Of a DNA stretch of 64,000 nt, positions 16,651 to 24,758 are shown piece by piece. The position numbers were made by a program, and so were the translations under genes. The notes under the pieces are model-generated. The model was not told where the DNA came from, searched no databases, and saw nothing but the letters and a program-made list of their open reading frames with translations. How positions within the stretch are numbered: the stretch's first letter is position 1; the number at the start of each line of letters is the position of its first letter. This stretch comes from Pseudoflavonifractor_A sp022772585 (GTDB lineage: Bacteria > Bacillota > Clostridia > Oscillospirales > Oscillospiraceae). The DNA is taken from positions 186,001 through 250,000 of the forward strand of contig NZ_JBQHUB010000001.1 of assembly GCF_052065415.1 (NCBI RefSeq), written 5' to 3'.

Positions 16651-17226
16651 TCACTTCACAAGCCGGAAAGCTCTGTAATAATTATCGTCTTTTATCTCAT
16701 TGAAGAGTATCAGCTCTTGCTCGTTGTATGTGCCTGGGAAGAACATGACCACTGGTGCGCGGAGATAGGACTGATGAAGATTATTCAACACGTTATGGGA
16801 ACGCAGGAGAGGGTAGCTTTTACCTACTCCTGTCAAAAAGACAATGGCGTTTTCCGGCGTGTTTTCCTGAATATGCCGAACTATCAAGCTGTCACTTTCG
16901 CTCACTTTCATGGAGTTGCTGACCGCCTTCACAATACGCTGGATGCCGTGTTTTTTTTCGAATTCACAGCACTTGTCAACGAACCCCTTGCGCTCCAAAA
17001 AGTCTATAATGATGTCATAGAGATCGAAGACAACCAGTCGGTACTCGTCTGTACCTTTCTGGTTCTTGTTCTTCATATACTCGATTCGCTCACGTACTTC
17101 CAGTTCCTTTTCTGGCGGATAATCAAAAATCCAGTAGTTGACCTCATTAGCCTTTCCGCTGCTCTGCCGGAAAGAAGGTTTTTTGATTGCCGCCTCCATT
17201 GCATCCAGTCTCGCGGTTAAATCCAT
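16651..17226 (-). CDS. brxB: BREX protein BrxB (DUF1788)
   Basis: 191 aa, the normal length for BrxB. Recognised by the DUF1788 pattern: the RYRLVVFDLYDIIIDFLE-like core, FLTGVGKSYPLLRSHNVLNNL and PVVMFFPG. It is required for BREX phage exclusion in characterised systems, in a complex with other BREX proteins. Start overlaps the brxA stop (TAATG). It appears intact. Confidence 0.9.
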   Translation of the reverse strand: MDLTARLDAMEAAIKKPSFRQSSGKANEVNYWIFDYPPEKELEVRERIEYMKNKNQKGTDEYRLVVFDLYDIIIDFLERKGFVDKCCEFEKKHGIQRIVKAVSNSMKVSESDSLIVRHIQENTPENAIVFLTGVGKSYPLLRSHNVLNNLHQSYLRAPVVMFFPGTYNEQELILFNEIKDDNYYRAFRLVK

Positions 17227-17828
17227 TACCTCACCCCCGTCAGTGCCTTCTCATAGATTGCCATATTATTCTGCTCCAACCAGCGGGACAGCTCAGGGTC
17301 GAAGATCGGTTTCAATATTCTTCTTGCCGTTTTCGCCTTATCAATCACACCTGCTTCGTAGAGCATTGTTTTGTAGCAACGACCCAAGCGAACTAAAGTT
17401 GCGTCTGTCCATCCGGCCACCTTTTCATTTTGTTGCTGCTTGTCTTTGAAAAAGATGCGCACATCACTGTCTCTCAGTTCGTTGTTGCCAACGATCATCT
17501 TCTCCCGAATGACCTCATAAACAAAATCAAAGAAGAGCGTGTCATACGCCATTGCTGCAATCAACGCAAAGAGTTTCTGTGTCGCGAGATCGCTGGACAG
17601 AAAGACAGGAATGAAGCTTTGCTTCAAACTTTTTATTCTCCCAGCCACAGTATTAAATATTTGATTGGATCGCAGTGCTGTTGGTGCTGCAAAGATATTC
17701 TCTCTTTGCGCGAGTGCTTTCACCTCGTCCATGTTTTTCCCGTCGTGAAGAAGCTGAACCATCTTGCGGAACTCAACAAACCAGAAGGACATCTTCACTG
17801 CACCCGCGCTATATTCTTTTCGCTCCAT
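17226..17828 (-). CDS. brxA: BREX protein BrxA (DUF1819)
   Basis: 200 aa, normal length. The DUF1819 features are FWFVEFRKMVQLL near the start, an internal FDFVYEVIREKM segment, and the winged-helix-like GWTDATLVRLGRCYKTMLYEAG region. BrxA is a small DNA-binding BREX component. It follows a GGGGAGGAACAAACAGCAGG leader and is coupled to brxB. Intact. Confidence 0.9.
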   Translation of the reverse strand: MERKEYSAGAVKMSFWFVEFRKMVQLLHDGKNMDEVKALAQRENIFAAPTALRSNQIFNTVAGRIKSLKQSFIPVFLSSDLATQKLFALIAAMAYDTLFFDFVYEVIREKMIVGNNELRDSDVRIFFKDKQQQNEKVAGWTDATLVRLGRCYKTMLYEAGVIDKAKTARRILKPIFDPELSRWLEQNNMAIYEKALTGVR

Positions 17829-17851
17829 CCTGCTGTTTGTTCCTCCCCATA

Positions 17852-18088
17852 TTACTCTACACCTTTTCCTGTCCCATTATCGGGACTGTCTGGCAGGATT
17901 TCCATAATATCATTAATTCCGCAGCCGAGTTTGAGGCAGATTTTCTCCAGAACCTCGACAGTTGTGTTCTCGCCTTTTTCCAGCTTGCTCATAGTAGAAT
18001 AGCTGATACCGACATAATCTCGAAACTCTTTTTTCTTCATATCTCGGTCAATGAGAAGCTTAAATAGCTTCTTGTAGGACACTGCCAT
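17852..18088 (-). CDS. XRE regulator heading the BREX operon
   Basis: 78 aa, a bare Cro/CI helix-turn-helix (YKKLFKLLIDRDMKKKEFRD, then ISYSTMSKLEKGE). The start at 18088 follows GAGGTGCAAAAA; the longer frame upstream has no site. It lies 23 bases before brxA in the same direction and is the likely BREX transcriptional regulator. Confidence 0.8.
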   Translation of the reverse strand: MAVSYKKLFKLLIDRDMKKKEFRDYVGISYSTMSKLEKGENTTVEVLEKICLKLGCGINDIMEILPDSPDNGTGKGVE

Positions 18089-18136
18089 TTTTTGCACCTC
18101 TTCTTCAAAACTACATGGTTGCAAAATTATAGGTCC

Positions 18137-18142
18137 ATTATA
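18137..18142 (-). promoter_or_regulatory. promoter -10 of the BREX operon
   Basis: Minus strand reads GTGCTATAAT, a consensus -10 with an upstream TG. It lies about 50 bases before the XRE start. No clear -35. Confidence 0.55.
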
Positions 18143-18370
18143 GCACACTTCATTGTGAAAGGCGAGAAAATTCATGCGAACGCATAATATTTTATTCAAA
18201 AGAAAACAGTGATTTGCCGAGAGCATATTCTCGACAAATCCCTGCTGCTATTACCGAAGATGTCTTTTCTCTGTCCTAAATCTCAGTTAGAGTGAGTCCT
18301 TCTGGGTGGTTCACGATGAACCGCCCCTGGGTCCAGCGAACGGGCGCAGTTCTCCCTTGGCGGAAGATTC

Positions 18371-18412
18371 AGAGAGTGGTTTGTACTACATTTTGGTACA
18401 AACCACTCTCTC
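18371..18412. repeat. dyad and direct repeat copy 1, candidate attachment site
   Basis: Perfect 16-bp inverted repeat (18371-18386 with 18396-18411) around a 9-base centre. Its inner 33 bases (18375-18407) recur at 43540-43572 in the same orientation with one change. The two copies bracket the whole 25-kb conjugative block. Between the BREX promoter and this site (18143-18370) I see no gene, only a GGCGGTTCA/TGAACCACC hairpin near 18320. Confidence 0.7.
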
Positions 18413-18414
18413 TT

Positions 18415-18660
18415 TTATTTCACGGTATAGAGATTGGAGGTGCTGCTCCCATTCGGCCTGTGCCGGGAATCCTTTTGGAGATAGCCGCACTGCTCCAGAT
18501 CGTGCAGCGCCCGCTTGACCGTGGAGCGGGACAGCTTCATGTCCGAGGCAATGGTCTTAATGCCCGGCCAGCACTTTCCCTCGGCATCGGAGCGATCCCG
18601 CAGGTACATATAGACCGCCTTCGCTCTGGAGGGAAGCTCAGTGTCGGCGTAAATCGTTCC
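18415..18660 (-). pseudogene. helix-turn-helix protein, 5'-truncated
   Basis: The frame reads GTIYADTELPSRAKAVYMYL followed by a HTH_36-like domain (WPGIKTIASDMKLSRSTVKRALHDLE) and a C-terminal wing ending SNLYTVK. Such proteins in Clostridia elements usually begin a few residues before this point. Here the frame has no start codon before it fuses with the dcm-overlapping frame near 18660. A deletion joining the two genes is the simplest reading. An internal ATG at 18609 could make a 64-aa HTH fragment. Confidence 0.6.
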
Positions 18661-19217
18661 AAGGTCTGCATCTGCATATTATTGGTTGCCATCAGGGCAC
18701 CGGAAACGCCGTGCAGATCGATGCCCTCATCACGCTGGTTGATGTGGTACGCCTCCAGTTGGGTGGATCTGCCGTCCGGTGGAGCTGCTCCCGCCTGAAT
18801 CTCCAGTGCCCGATTGAGCTTTCGGGGCAACTCTTTCCCGCGTTCAAAGGCTCTGCGCAGGATGCCCAGGCAGGCTTTCCTGGTCAAATAGTATTTGTCT
18901 GGCGGATCGTCCTGCAAAATCTGCGACAAGGAAGATCCTTTTTCTTCTCTGGGGGACACCCCAGTATTGAGCGTCAAGGCATCTCCACGCCAGGGAGAAA
19001 TCAGCTCCCAATAGAATTCGCCCAGCAGGTTCCCAGCGCCCGGTGTCAGGTCGAGGGATTGAAACACCACTGACTTTAATTCGGACGATCTCCTCGAGGA
19101 CGATCCGGAAATTCTCTCCTTTGGGTGTTCCGCTGGAGAAGGCTCCGGGCACATTCTCCCACACCATAAATCGAGGTCGTATATCGAGAGCTGCTCGGCC
19201 TCGTTGTCTATCTGCAT
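18537..19217 (-). pseudogene. reading frame overlapping dcm, 3' end replaced
   Basis: This frame overlaps the dcm gene by 374 bases in another phase. Its stretch SLSQILQDDPPDKYYLTRKACLGILRRA resembles, by recollection, short phage and element proteins that lie over methyltransferase genes (SLSQIL, KYYLS, CRGILRRA pattern). Further on, GIDLHGVSGALMATNNMQMQTL resembles the variable region of Dcm proteins. After about 18660 the match stops and the frame reads through the HTH gene out of phase. It may be a real overprinted gene, a dcm frameshift product, or both. Confidence 0.45.
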
Positions 19218-19533
19218 CTCTCATCTCCTTTACGATTCGCACCTGTTCCATAAAAAGGCCGGAGCGTTCTCCGAAGATTCCGGCTCTCGCTCCGGCCACG
19301 GACAGATCCTGACAGGGAGAGCCGCCGCAGATGATATCCACCGGCGGCAGCTTTGCTCCGTCAAGCTTTGTAATGTCGCCCACATGAACCATATCGGGAA
19401 ATCGAAGCCGGGTCACCTCAATGGGGAAGGCTTCGATCTCGCTGGCCCACACAGGAACGATGCCGTTGTGAACCGCAGCCAAGGGAAAACCGCCAATCCC
19501 GTCAAACAGGCTGCCCATTGTCAGCGTCTTCAT
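18844..19533 (-). CDS. dcm: DNA (cytosine-5) methyltransferase, short or frameshifted
   Basis: 229 aa. Motif I GSLFDGIGGF, motif IV GGSPCQDLS with the catalytic cysteine, motif VI WENVPG and motif VIII QRRKRIFLV are all present. The frame then stops at 18844, before the target-recognition region and motifs IX and X that C5 methyltransferases need. The continuation appears in another phase in the overlapping frame, and the gene is then cut by fusion to the HTH gene. It is probably inactive. The start overlaps the VirB6-like gene stop as ATGA. Confidence 0.75.
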   Translation of the reverse strand: MKTLTMGSLFDGIGGFPLAAVHNGIVPVWASEIEAFPIEVTRLRFPDMVHVGDITKLDGAKLPPVDIICGGSPCQDLSVAGARAGIFGERSGLFMEQVRIVKEMRDADRQRGRAALDIRPRFMVWENVPGAFSSGTPKGENFRIVLEEIVRIKVSGVSIPRPDTGRWEPAGRILLGADFSLAWRCLDAQYWGVPQRRKRIFLVADFAGRSARQILFDQESLPGHPAQSL

Positions 19534-20441
19534 TTGGCTACCGCCTGAACAACGGTCCTTGTGGTATTGACCGCAGCCTGGGCGGTATAGACTGCAGACA
19601 TGATATTGGCTCTTGTGGTGGTATCCAGGCCAAAGGCACCGGCAATACGGGGGATCTCGCCGGCGGACAGCATCAGGCCGAGGCCAAGGAGGGCATGATC
19701 CTTGAATACCATGAGCCCGGCGATGAGAATGGTGGATTGCAGGAAAGCGGTCAGGCACAATCCGATGATCTGCTTGCACCATTGGATGAAACCATCCGTA
19801 TAACCGCGTGGGACACTGAACATATAGAGACTGCCCACTGCGATTTGAATGAGCAGAATGCCGCCGCGCTTCAGGTTTGCAAAGAAGACCTTTATCACGG
19901 CGTAGGCCATCAGAATGATGCAGAATAAAAGCATGATCGGGCTGGTGATGGATGCGAAGCCGAAGTATGAGCCGGTGGTCATACCGGTCAGCGAATCGAT
20001 GCCGCTGAGCGAATCGACGATTTCGGTCGCCGCCTCGCCGATGGAAGTGCCATACCCTGTGATCCCCGCGGTGAGGCTTGCCTGCAATGTGACGGAAAGC
20101 TCATAGAGCCGAATCGGCACAACCGTAAACAGGCTCACCGCCATAAAGCCCTTGATGGCACACAGAGCAGTTTCTTTGAGATTCCCTCTGCCGGAGGAAT
20201 ACTCGATGCCGCACTCAAAACAGGCCACCACAAGGCCGGTCACATAGAGCGCCCAGGCCAGATAAGAGAAAAACAGTACAATGCTCTGCACCCAGCTCAG
20301 TTCGAACAGCTCGACGCCCATGTTGCCCATCTCGGCGAAAAAGTTTCCAAGAAAGCCCATGACCTGTCCGTAGATCCAATCCACGATCTGACCGAGGATG
20401 GTGTCGGCAACAAAATCCCAAATAAACAATGGTTCGTTCAC
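19530..20441 (-). CDS. VirB6/TrbL-like conjugal transfer membrane protein
   Basis: 303 aa polytopic membrane protein with at least six hydrophobic segments (about residues 50-75, 90-110, 125-140, 170-195, 200-225, 235-260). Its size and layout match the TrbL/VirB6-like proteins (DUF6045 type) of Gram-positive integrative conjugative elements. VirB6 lines the inner-membrane channel of a type IV secretion system. GTG start. The usual partners VirB4 and VirD4 are not next to it; the block ends here with dcm. Confidence 0.75.
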   Translation of the reverse strand: MNEPLFIWDFVADTILGQIVDWIYGQVMGFLGNFFAEMGNMGVELFELSWVQSIVLFFSYLAWALYVTGLVVACFECGIEYSSGRGNLKETALCAIKGFMAVSLFTVVPIRLYELSVTLQASLTAGITGYGTSIGEAATEIVDSLSGIDSLTGMTTGSYFGFASITSPIMLLFCIILMAYAVIKVFFANLKRGGILLIQIAVGSLYMFSVPRGYTDGFIQWCKQIIGLCLTAFLQSTILIAGLMVFKDHALLGLGLMLSAGEIPRIAGAFGLDTTTRANIMSAVYTAQAAVNTTRTVVQAVAK

Positions 20442-20480
20442 CTCTTTTCGGGGTGAGGCCGCACCAACTGCTTGGGATAA

Positions 20481-20515
20481 AAGGCCAGGGGCCGTACAGC
20501 TGGTACGGCCCCTGG
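20481..20515 (-). terminator. hairpin between conjugation genes
   Basis: Perfect 13-bp stem (20485-20497 with 20503-20515), 5-base loop, followed on the minus strand by CCTTTTAT. It lies after the 20525-20950 gene and before the VirB6-like gene. Confidence 0.6.
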
Positions 20516-20524
20516 GTCAGTTCT

Positions 20525-20950
20525 TTACATGGTCTGCTGCCACTGGGGGTCAGCGGTTTGGGCTTGCTCCTGAAACACCTCCAGATAATCCGATACCGCA
20601 TCCGTGAGCTGCTGGTAGTCCTGACTGTTGGGATGGTAGACATACCAATCCGCTTTCCCGTAGTCATCCCAGATGTAGGGATTGATCCCATTGCGGAAGT
20701 TCGGGTTGCCGGTTTGCTTTTTCCCGAGAATGTCGGAAAGATTCAGAAGCAGCACATCCACCTGGCCTTCGTTCCGATTCAGAATGGAAACGCGAAGGGC
20801 ATGGTATTGATTTGCGACGATCCCCGTGACGAACTGGATCTTTGCCCGATTCAACTCATCGAGACGCACATAGCAGGCCCGGCCTACATAGGTGGCGTCC
20901 GGATACTTTGGGGCAACGATCTTGTGAAGTTCTTGCTCGAAAAAGTTCAT
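20525..20950 (-). CDS. hypothetical conjugative-element protein, 141 aa
   Basis: Soluble protein with alternating strands and helices and no recognised domain. It lies between a VirB2-like and a VirB6-like gene. It begins MNFFEQELHKI and ends QWQQTM, one of the methionine tails shared in this block. Good spacing to the upstream gene (nine bases). Confidence 0.65.
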   Translation of the reverse strand: MNFFEQELHKIVAPKYPDATYVGRACYVRLDELNRAKIQFVTGIVANQYHALRVSILNRNEGQVDVLLLNLSDILGKKQTGNPNFRNGINPYIWDDYGKADWYVYHPNSQDYQQLTDAVSDYLEVFQEQAQTADPQWQQTM

Positions 20951-20959
20951 ATACCCTCC

Positions 20960-21307
20960 TTAGATGCCAATGATGCTCCAGAGATACATGGGCGCAGTGA
21001 GGGTAAACACGAGGCAGGCAAACAGGATGGCGGGAGCCGCCCACTCGAACTGGCCGCTCTTGCGATACTCGAAATAGGCGGTTCCCAGCTTGGCAAAGAA
21101 GAAGACGGCCAGAATCAGGTCGATGGCGGGAAACACCACATTGTCGACCACCGACTTGATCTGGGTGGATGCGGTGGACCAGGTGCTCTCGACGGCGCCG
21201 GCCACATCCCCGGTACCTGCGGCAAAAGCTGTGGTCGCCATCAGGCAGGTCATTGCCAAGACCACGACCAGCATAACGATCAGGCGCTTATAGTTGAATT
21301 TACGCAT
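20960..21307 (-). CDS. VirB2-like/DUF3852-type membrane protein
   Basis: 115 aa. Signal-like N-terminus (basic, then LIVMLVVVLAMTCLMATTAFA with an AFA-A cleavage motif near residue 29), then two hydrophobic helices (about 58-75 and 92-112) separated by a short basic loop. This is the plan of VirB2/TrbC-type pilins and of the DUF3852 proteins found beside VirB6-like genes in Clostridia elements. Confidence 0.65.
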   Translation of the reverse strand: MRKFNYKRLIVMLVVVLAMTCLMATTAFAAGTGDVAGAVESTWSTASTQIKSVVDNVVFPAIDLILAVFFFAKLGTAYFEYRKSGQFEWAAPAILFACLVFTLTAPMYLWSIIGI

Positions 21308-21329
21308 AAATTCCCTCCGTTGTATGTTG

Positions 21330-23087
21330 TTAATTTGTGGGGGCGATATGCCAGTCCTCCCAAAGATCTCCGGAAATCCGGATGGAGTCCGTGAGGTTTA
21401 GCGACAGCATTCCCGCCGGTGTCCAGCAGTCCAGCAGCCAGGTGTATGGCGTATAGCTCCCATCGGGATACCATATCGGTGTGAAATGGGTCGGACGATT
21501 ATAGGTGCTGTATGGATTGTCCTTGAAAGTGAAGGTGGAGCGTTTGCCGCTGATGCTTCGGTCCAGGAGCCTCCAAAAGCCCTCGTAGTTGAACTCCGGG
21601 AAATAGGTCACCGCATTCTGAGCCGCAGTAACTGCGGCGCTCTGTGTGGTGCTGACGCTGGCTGTAACGCTCTGCTGGATGCCGTATCCGCTCTTGAGCG
21701 TAGAGGAAGATGCCGTGGGCGACAGGCTGTCAGGCGTGATGACCATGGTTGCCGTCAGGCTGGCTGTGTAGGCGTTATAGTCAAATTCCCACCAGCCCTG
21801 ATCCTCCCACCAGCCGTTGTCCACCCAGTGGTACCAGCGGTCCGTGTGGGATTTGCCCTCGCTGTCCGTCCACCGATCCGTGTGCCAGCACTTCTCCCAG
21901 TTTTCAACCCACACCCAATTCTCCTGCCACCAGGGAGACCAGATGCCCCAGGAGGCGGAGGTCACTTCTTCTTTCTCTGGGATGCTTACGAGGGAGAAGG
22001 TATCGTTTCGGTCATCGGCTACGGGATTGGGCGGGTCGTTGCCGTCCAGATCCACAATGTTGGCGGTGATGGTGCTTTGTGCTGTGCCTCCGCCCAGCAC
22101 CCTGACCTGAATGGTGCAGACACAGGGTTCATCGGGGGTGTGCCACCTCACCCAGACCAGCTGGCTGTCGCCGTCCGGATAGTAGACATTGCTGACGGTA
22201 TAGGTGCTGCCTTCGATCACAAACTGCACGGTGACCGGGTTGTCCGGGTCTGACTGCCCGCCGGACACCTCCACCGAGGTGATAACATCGGTGTCCACCC
22301 GGTATTCGTAGTCAAACTCATCCACCTCCGGTTCCTCCACCTCATCGTTGAAGCGGACGATGCCGATCCCCAGCGAGGAGATGATCTGCTCATTGCTGAC
22401 CTTGCTGGTAGTGCTGCCTGACCACGCGGGATACCCGAGGTCGGCTTCCTCCAGGAAGATAGCGAGCGGGAGATTCTGATGGGTCAGCGATCCCATCCAA
22501 TAGCGCAGGTCACCGCTGACCACCTGGTCGTACAAAGCAGCTTCGGTGGCTGTCATTGCAAACTGCTGTCCGTCATAATTCAGGTATGCAATCGGCTCGA
22601 TGATAATCTTGTAGTCGCCATTGATCAATGTATCGAAGTCCATGCCGACATAACCTGCCAGAGAACGAATGACCTGTTCATCCGTGAAGTAGCTTCGGAT
22701 GGCCTCAATACTGGCCGAAGATGACCCCGAGGAAATGATTCTGGGTAAACTCTGGGAGGGATTTCGATAGGAATAACCGCCCACAACCGGCGATAGCGAC
22801 GCGCCTCCGTTATATGTGAGTTTGCAGACCTTCCCAAAGTGGATGATACCTGTAGAGGGCGTTTTGTTGGTGAGATCAACCGGCGTTGTCACAACAGCAT
22901 GGCTTTCAGCGTTTATCACTGTAACTCTCACACCGTCCATACCGGGATTCCAATAGCTTGAAGAATTACCGCTGCCCATGTTGCCGCCACCACCATCGAT
23001 ATTTCCCTCGCCGGTGGCGGCAAACGCAGGCATGGTCGTTCCCAGAAGAAGAGCGAGGGATAAAAAGAGTGCGAGAATTTTTCTCAT
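21330..23087 (-). CDS. secreted tryptophan-rich protein of the conjugative block
   Basis: 585 aa with a signal peptide (MRKILALFLSLALLLGTTMPAFA). Glycine/serine-rich N-terminal region, beta-rich middle part (about residues 270-370 look Ig-like), then at about 395-455 a segment with some 18 tryptophans in 60 residues (motifs such as WGIWSPWWQENW and WWEDQGWWEF). No anchor is seen at the C-terminus. Start at 23087 chosen for GAAAGGAGTCCTGC upstream. It lies between a membrane-anchored DUF6550-like protein and VirB2-like protein, so a pilus or mating-surface role is likely but unproven. Confidence 0.65.
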   Translation of the reverse strand: MRKILALFLSLALLLGTTMPAFAATGEGNIDGGGGNMGSGNSSSYWNPGMDGVRVTVINAESHAVVTTPVDLTNKTPSTGIIHFGKVCKLTYNGGASLSPVVGGYSYRNPSQSLPRIISSGSSSASIEAIRSYFTDEQVIRSLAGYVGMDFDTLINGDYKIIIEPIAYLNYDGQQFAMTATEAALYDQVVSGDLRYWMGSLTHQNLPLAIFLEEADLGYPAWSGSTTSKVSNEQIISSLGIGIVRFNDEVEEPEVDEFDYEYRVDTDVITSVEVSGGQSDPDNPVTVQFVIEGSTYTVSNVYYPDGDSQLVWVRWHTPDEPCVCTIQVRVLGGGTAQSTITANIVDLDGNDPPNPVADDRNDTFSLVSIPEKEEVTSASWGIWSPWWQENWVWVENWEKCWHTDRWTDSEGKSHTDRWYHWVDNGWWEDQGWWEFDYNAYTASLTATMVITPDSLSPTASSSTLKSGYGIQQSVTASVSTTQSAAVTAAQNAVTYFPEFNYEGFWRLLDRSISGKRSTFTFKDNPYSTYNRPTHFTPIWYPDGSYTPYTWLLDCWTPAGMLSLNLTDSIRISGDLWEDWHIAPTN

Positions 23088-23104
23088 GCAGGACTCCTTT
23101 CGGC

Positions 23105-23136
23105 AAAAAAAGGGCGCAGCCGCTTCCGACTGCGCC
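23105..23136 (-). terminator. intrinsic terminator inside the block
   Basis: Stem GGCGCAG/CTGCGCC extended by partial pairs, followed on the minus strand by TTTTTTT. It lies after the 23154-23738 gene. Confidence 0.8.
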
Positions 23137-23153
23137 ATGGGGATGTGGGGAGC

Positions 23154-23738
23154 TTACTCGCCACCCATAATCCCAATCTTATTCCCGTTTTCATACATAT
23201 CATCCAGAGTGCCGCCCTGATTCTCACCGCTGTTTTCCACATAGCCGAAGCCGGGTACATAGACCTGACCGGAGCTGTTGGTGCTTCCCGCGGCAGGCTC
23301 CGTTTCAGTGGGAGTCACTGTGGGAGTCTCCTCATAGGTGGGCGGCGCCTCATCCTCGGTCTTGCGCTCCTCCTCCGGCACATCCGTTCCGTCGTGGTCA
23401 TCCGGCAGCGTGGTGGTGCCGGCGGGGGCTTCTGGTTTCTCAGGGGATTCCGGCTTTACGGGATCTGCCTGGATGGTCTGCTCCAGGCCGCTGGAGTCCG
23501 CGCCCTGGGCGGGATCGGTTTCGGATGCGTCCGGCGTTTCCACCTGGACATCCAGATCAGTCTGGCCGTTATTGTCGATATCCACATTGGGATCACCGCT
23601 CTGGGTGGGATCATCGGAAACCACACCGGAAGAAATGTCGGCACTACCGCCGAACCGGACGGCGATCCCAACGGCCGCCGCAACGCAGAGCAGGCAGCAG
23701 ACGGCGATGAGGACGATCCTCTTTGTCTTGTCTGTCAT
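23154..23738 (-). CDS. membrane-anchored acidic protein (DUF6550-like)
   Basis: 194 aa. Basic N-terminus and one membrane helix (residues 8-27), then a long, disordered, Pro/Glu/Thr-rich extracellular region (EKPEAPAGTT, EETPTVTPTETEP) and a short conserved end (GQVYVPGFGYVENSG). This is the pattern of proteins called DUF6550 near Tad genes of Clostridia elements. It is last in the Tad gene run and probably anchors or aligns the pilus at the cell surface. Confidence 0.6.
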   Translation of the reverse strand: MTDKTKRIVLIAVCCLLCVAAAVGIAVRFGGSADISSGVVSDDPTQSGDPNVDIDNNGQTDLDVQVETPDASETDPAQGADSSGLEQTIQADPVKPESPEKPEAPAGTTTLPDDHDGTDVPEEERKTEDEAPPTYEETPTVTPTETEPAAGSTNSSGQVYVPGFGYVENSGENQGGTLDDMYENGNKIGIMGGE

Positions 23739-23821
23739 GGTGTATGCCTCCTTGATATTATTCTTGTTAATGGGACAATACCACAGTTTTCTGTGGAAGT
23801 CTATTGAAAAGACCGGATGGC

Positions 23822-24355
23822 TCAGAAGAGAGGCACATATTTGGCCTCCGTGTGCAAAGTCATGCTGGCAGCGGGCAAAAGATTCCCCAGAAACCGGACG
23901 GGCACCTCCAGATGGATCTCCACCAGTGCGGTATAGCCCTCACTCTGGCCGGAACCGAGGCTGTTATTTTCCAGAACCACGGACAGGTCGGAGATGGTAT
24001 ATTCCACCTCGCCGTCCGAGATTTTCTGATACCCGCCCGCTGTATTTTCCAGACCGAGCGTTTCAGAGAGCTGGCCGTACACATCGCCGGTGTCGATGCT
24101 CTCATCCCAGCGGCCTGTACCGTCCGGATACCAGCCCGCGGCGTATCCCTCACGGACGGCGTGGTACACATCGTCATAGTTGTCATTGACGGTGGAGATG
24201 ACCGCCTGCTGCGCGGCCTCCTTTACGCCTTGGGCAATGATCCACAGCCGACTGAACTCGGCAATGGCGCAGAACAGCATCAGCAATACCAGCACAATGG
24301 CAAGGATCATGGGGGTGCCCTCGCCGGAGCGGCGGCGAAAAATCGGTTTTCTCAC
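23822..24355 (-). CDS. TadE/TadG-like pseudopilin
   Basis: 177 aa. GTG start at 24355 overlapping the upstream stop (GTGA), with GGAGG ten bases before. N-terminus RKPIFRRRSGEGTPMILAIVLVLLM: basic, then a GEG motif at the start of a hydrophobic helix, a type III prepilin-like signal shared with the pilin and the DUF4320 protein here. The extracellular domain is beta-rich and ends KYVPLF. Minor pilus subunit by context. Confidence 0.7.
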   Translation of the reverse strand: MRKPIFRRRSGEGTPMILAIVLVLLMLFCAIAEFSRLWIIAQGVKEAAQQAVISTVNDNYDDVYHAVREGYAAGWYPDGTGRWDESIDTGDVYGQLSETLGLENTAGGYQKISDGEVEYTISDLSVVLENNSLGSGQSEGYTALVEIHLEVPVRFLGNLLPAASMTLHTEAKYVPLF

Positions 24356-24747
24356 TTCCAATACACCTCCGACTTGCCTGTGGCGGAAGCCGTCAGCGTG
24401 ATCGGGAACGAGCCAAATCCACCGAACAGGCCGATATCCGTTTCCAGCGTCAGGGTCACGGTGACCTCGTCGTTGAGCTGGATGCGTCCGGTGGTGGACC
24501 ACCGGATGTCGGGGTCAAGCCCGGTGCTATCGGTAAGCGCCGCCGCCCGGCGGGTGGTCTCCGTGCCAACCCGGCCGGCGATCTCCGCCTCGCGCACAAG
24601 CTCCACCGCATAGGTGTCTAACTGCTGTTTGGTAATGTAGACCGGAAGCACACGAACCACCAGCGCCAGCACCAGCATGGCGCACACCACCAGAACGCAT
24701 ACATCGATATAGCCTTCGCCGGAGCGCCGTTTCAGTATTTTTTTCAT
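24352..24747 (-). CDS. TadE-like minor pilin (DUF4320-type)
   Basis: 131 aa. N-terminus MKKILKRRSGEGYIDVCVLV: the same basic stretch, GEGYID motif and hydrophobic helix as the major pilin, so a shared prepilin peptidase is likely. The rest is a small beta domain. The start at 24747 follows AAAGGAGGTCGCC; the upstream extension is spurious. Confidence 0.7.
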   Translation of the reverse strand: MKKILKRRSGEGYIDVCVLVVCAMLVLALVVRVLPVYITKQQLDTYAVELVREAEIAGRVGTETTRRAAALTDSTGLDPDIRWSTTGRIQLNDEVTVTLTLETDIGLFGGFGSFPITLTASATGKSEVYWK

Positions 24748-24758
24748 GGCGACCTCCT

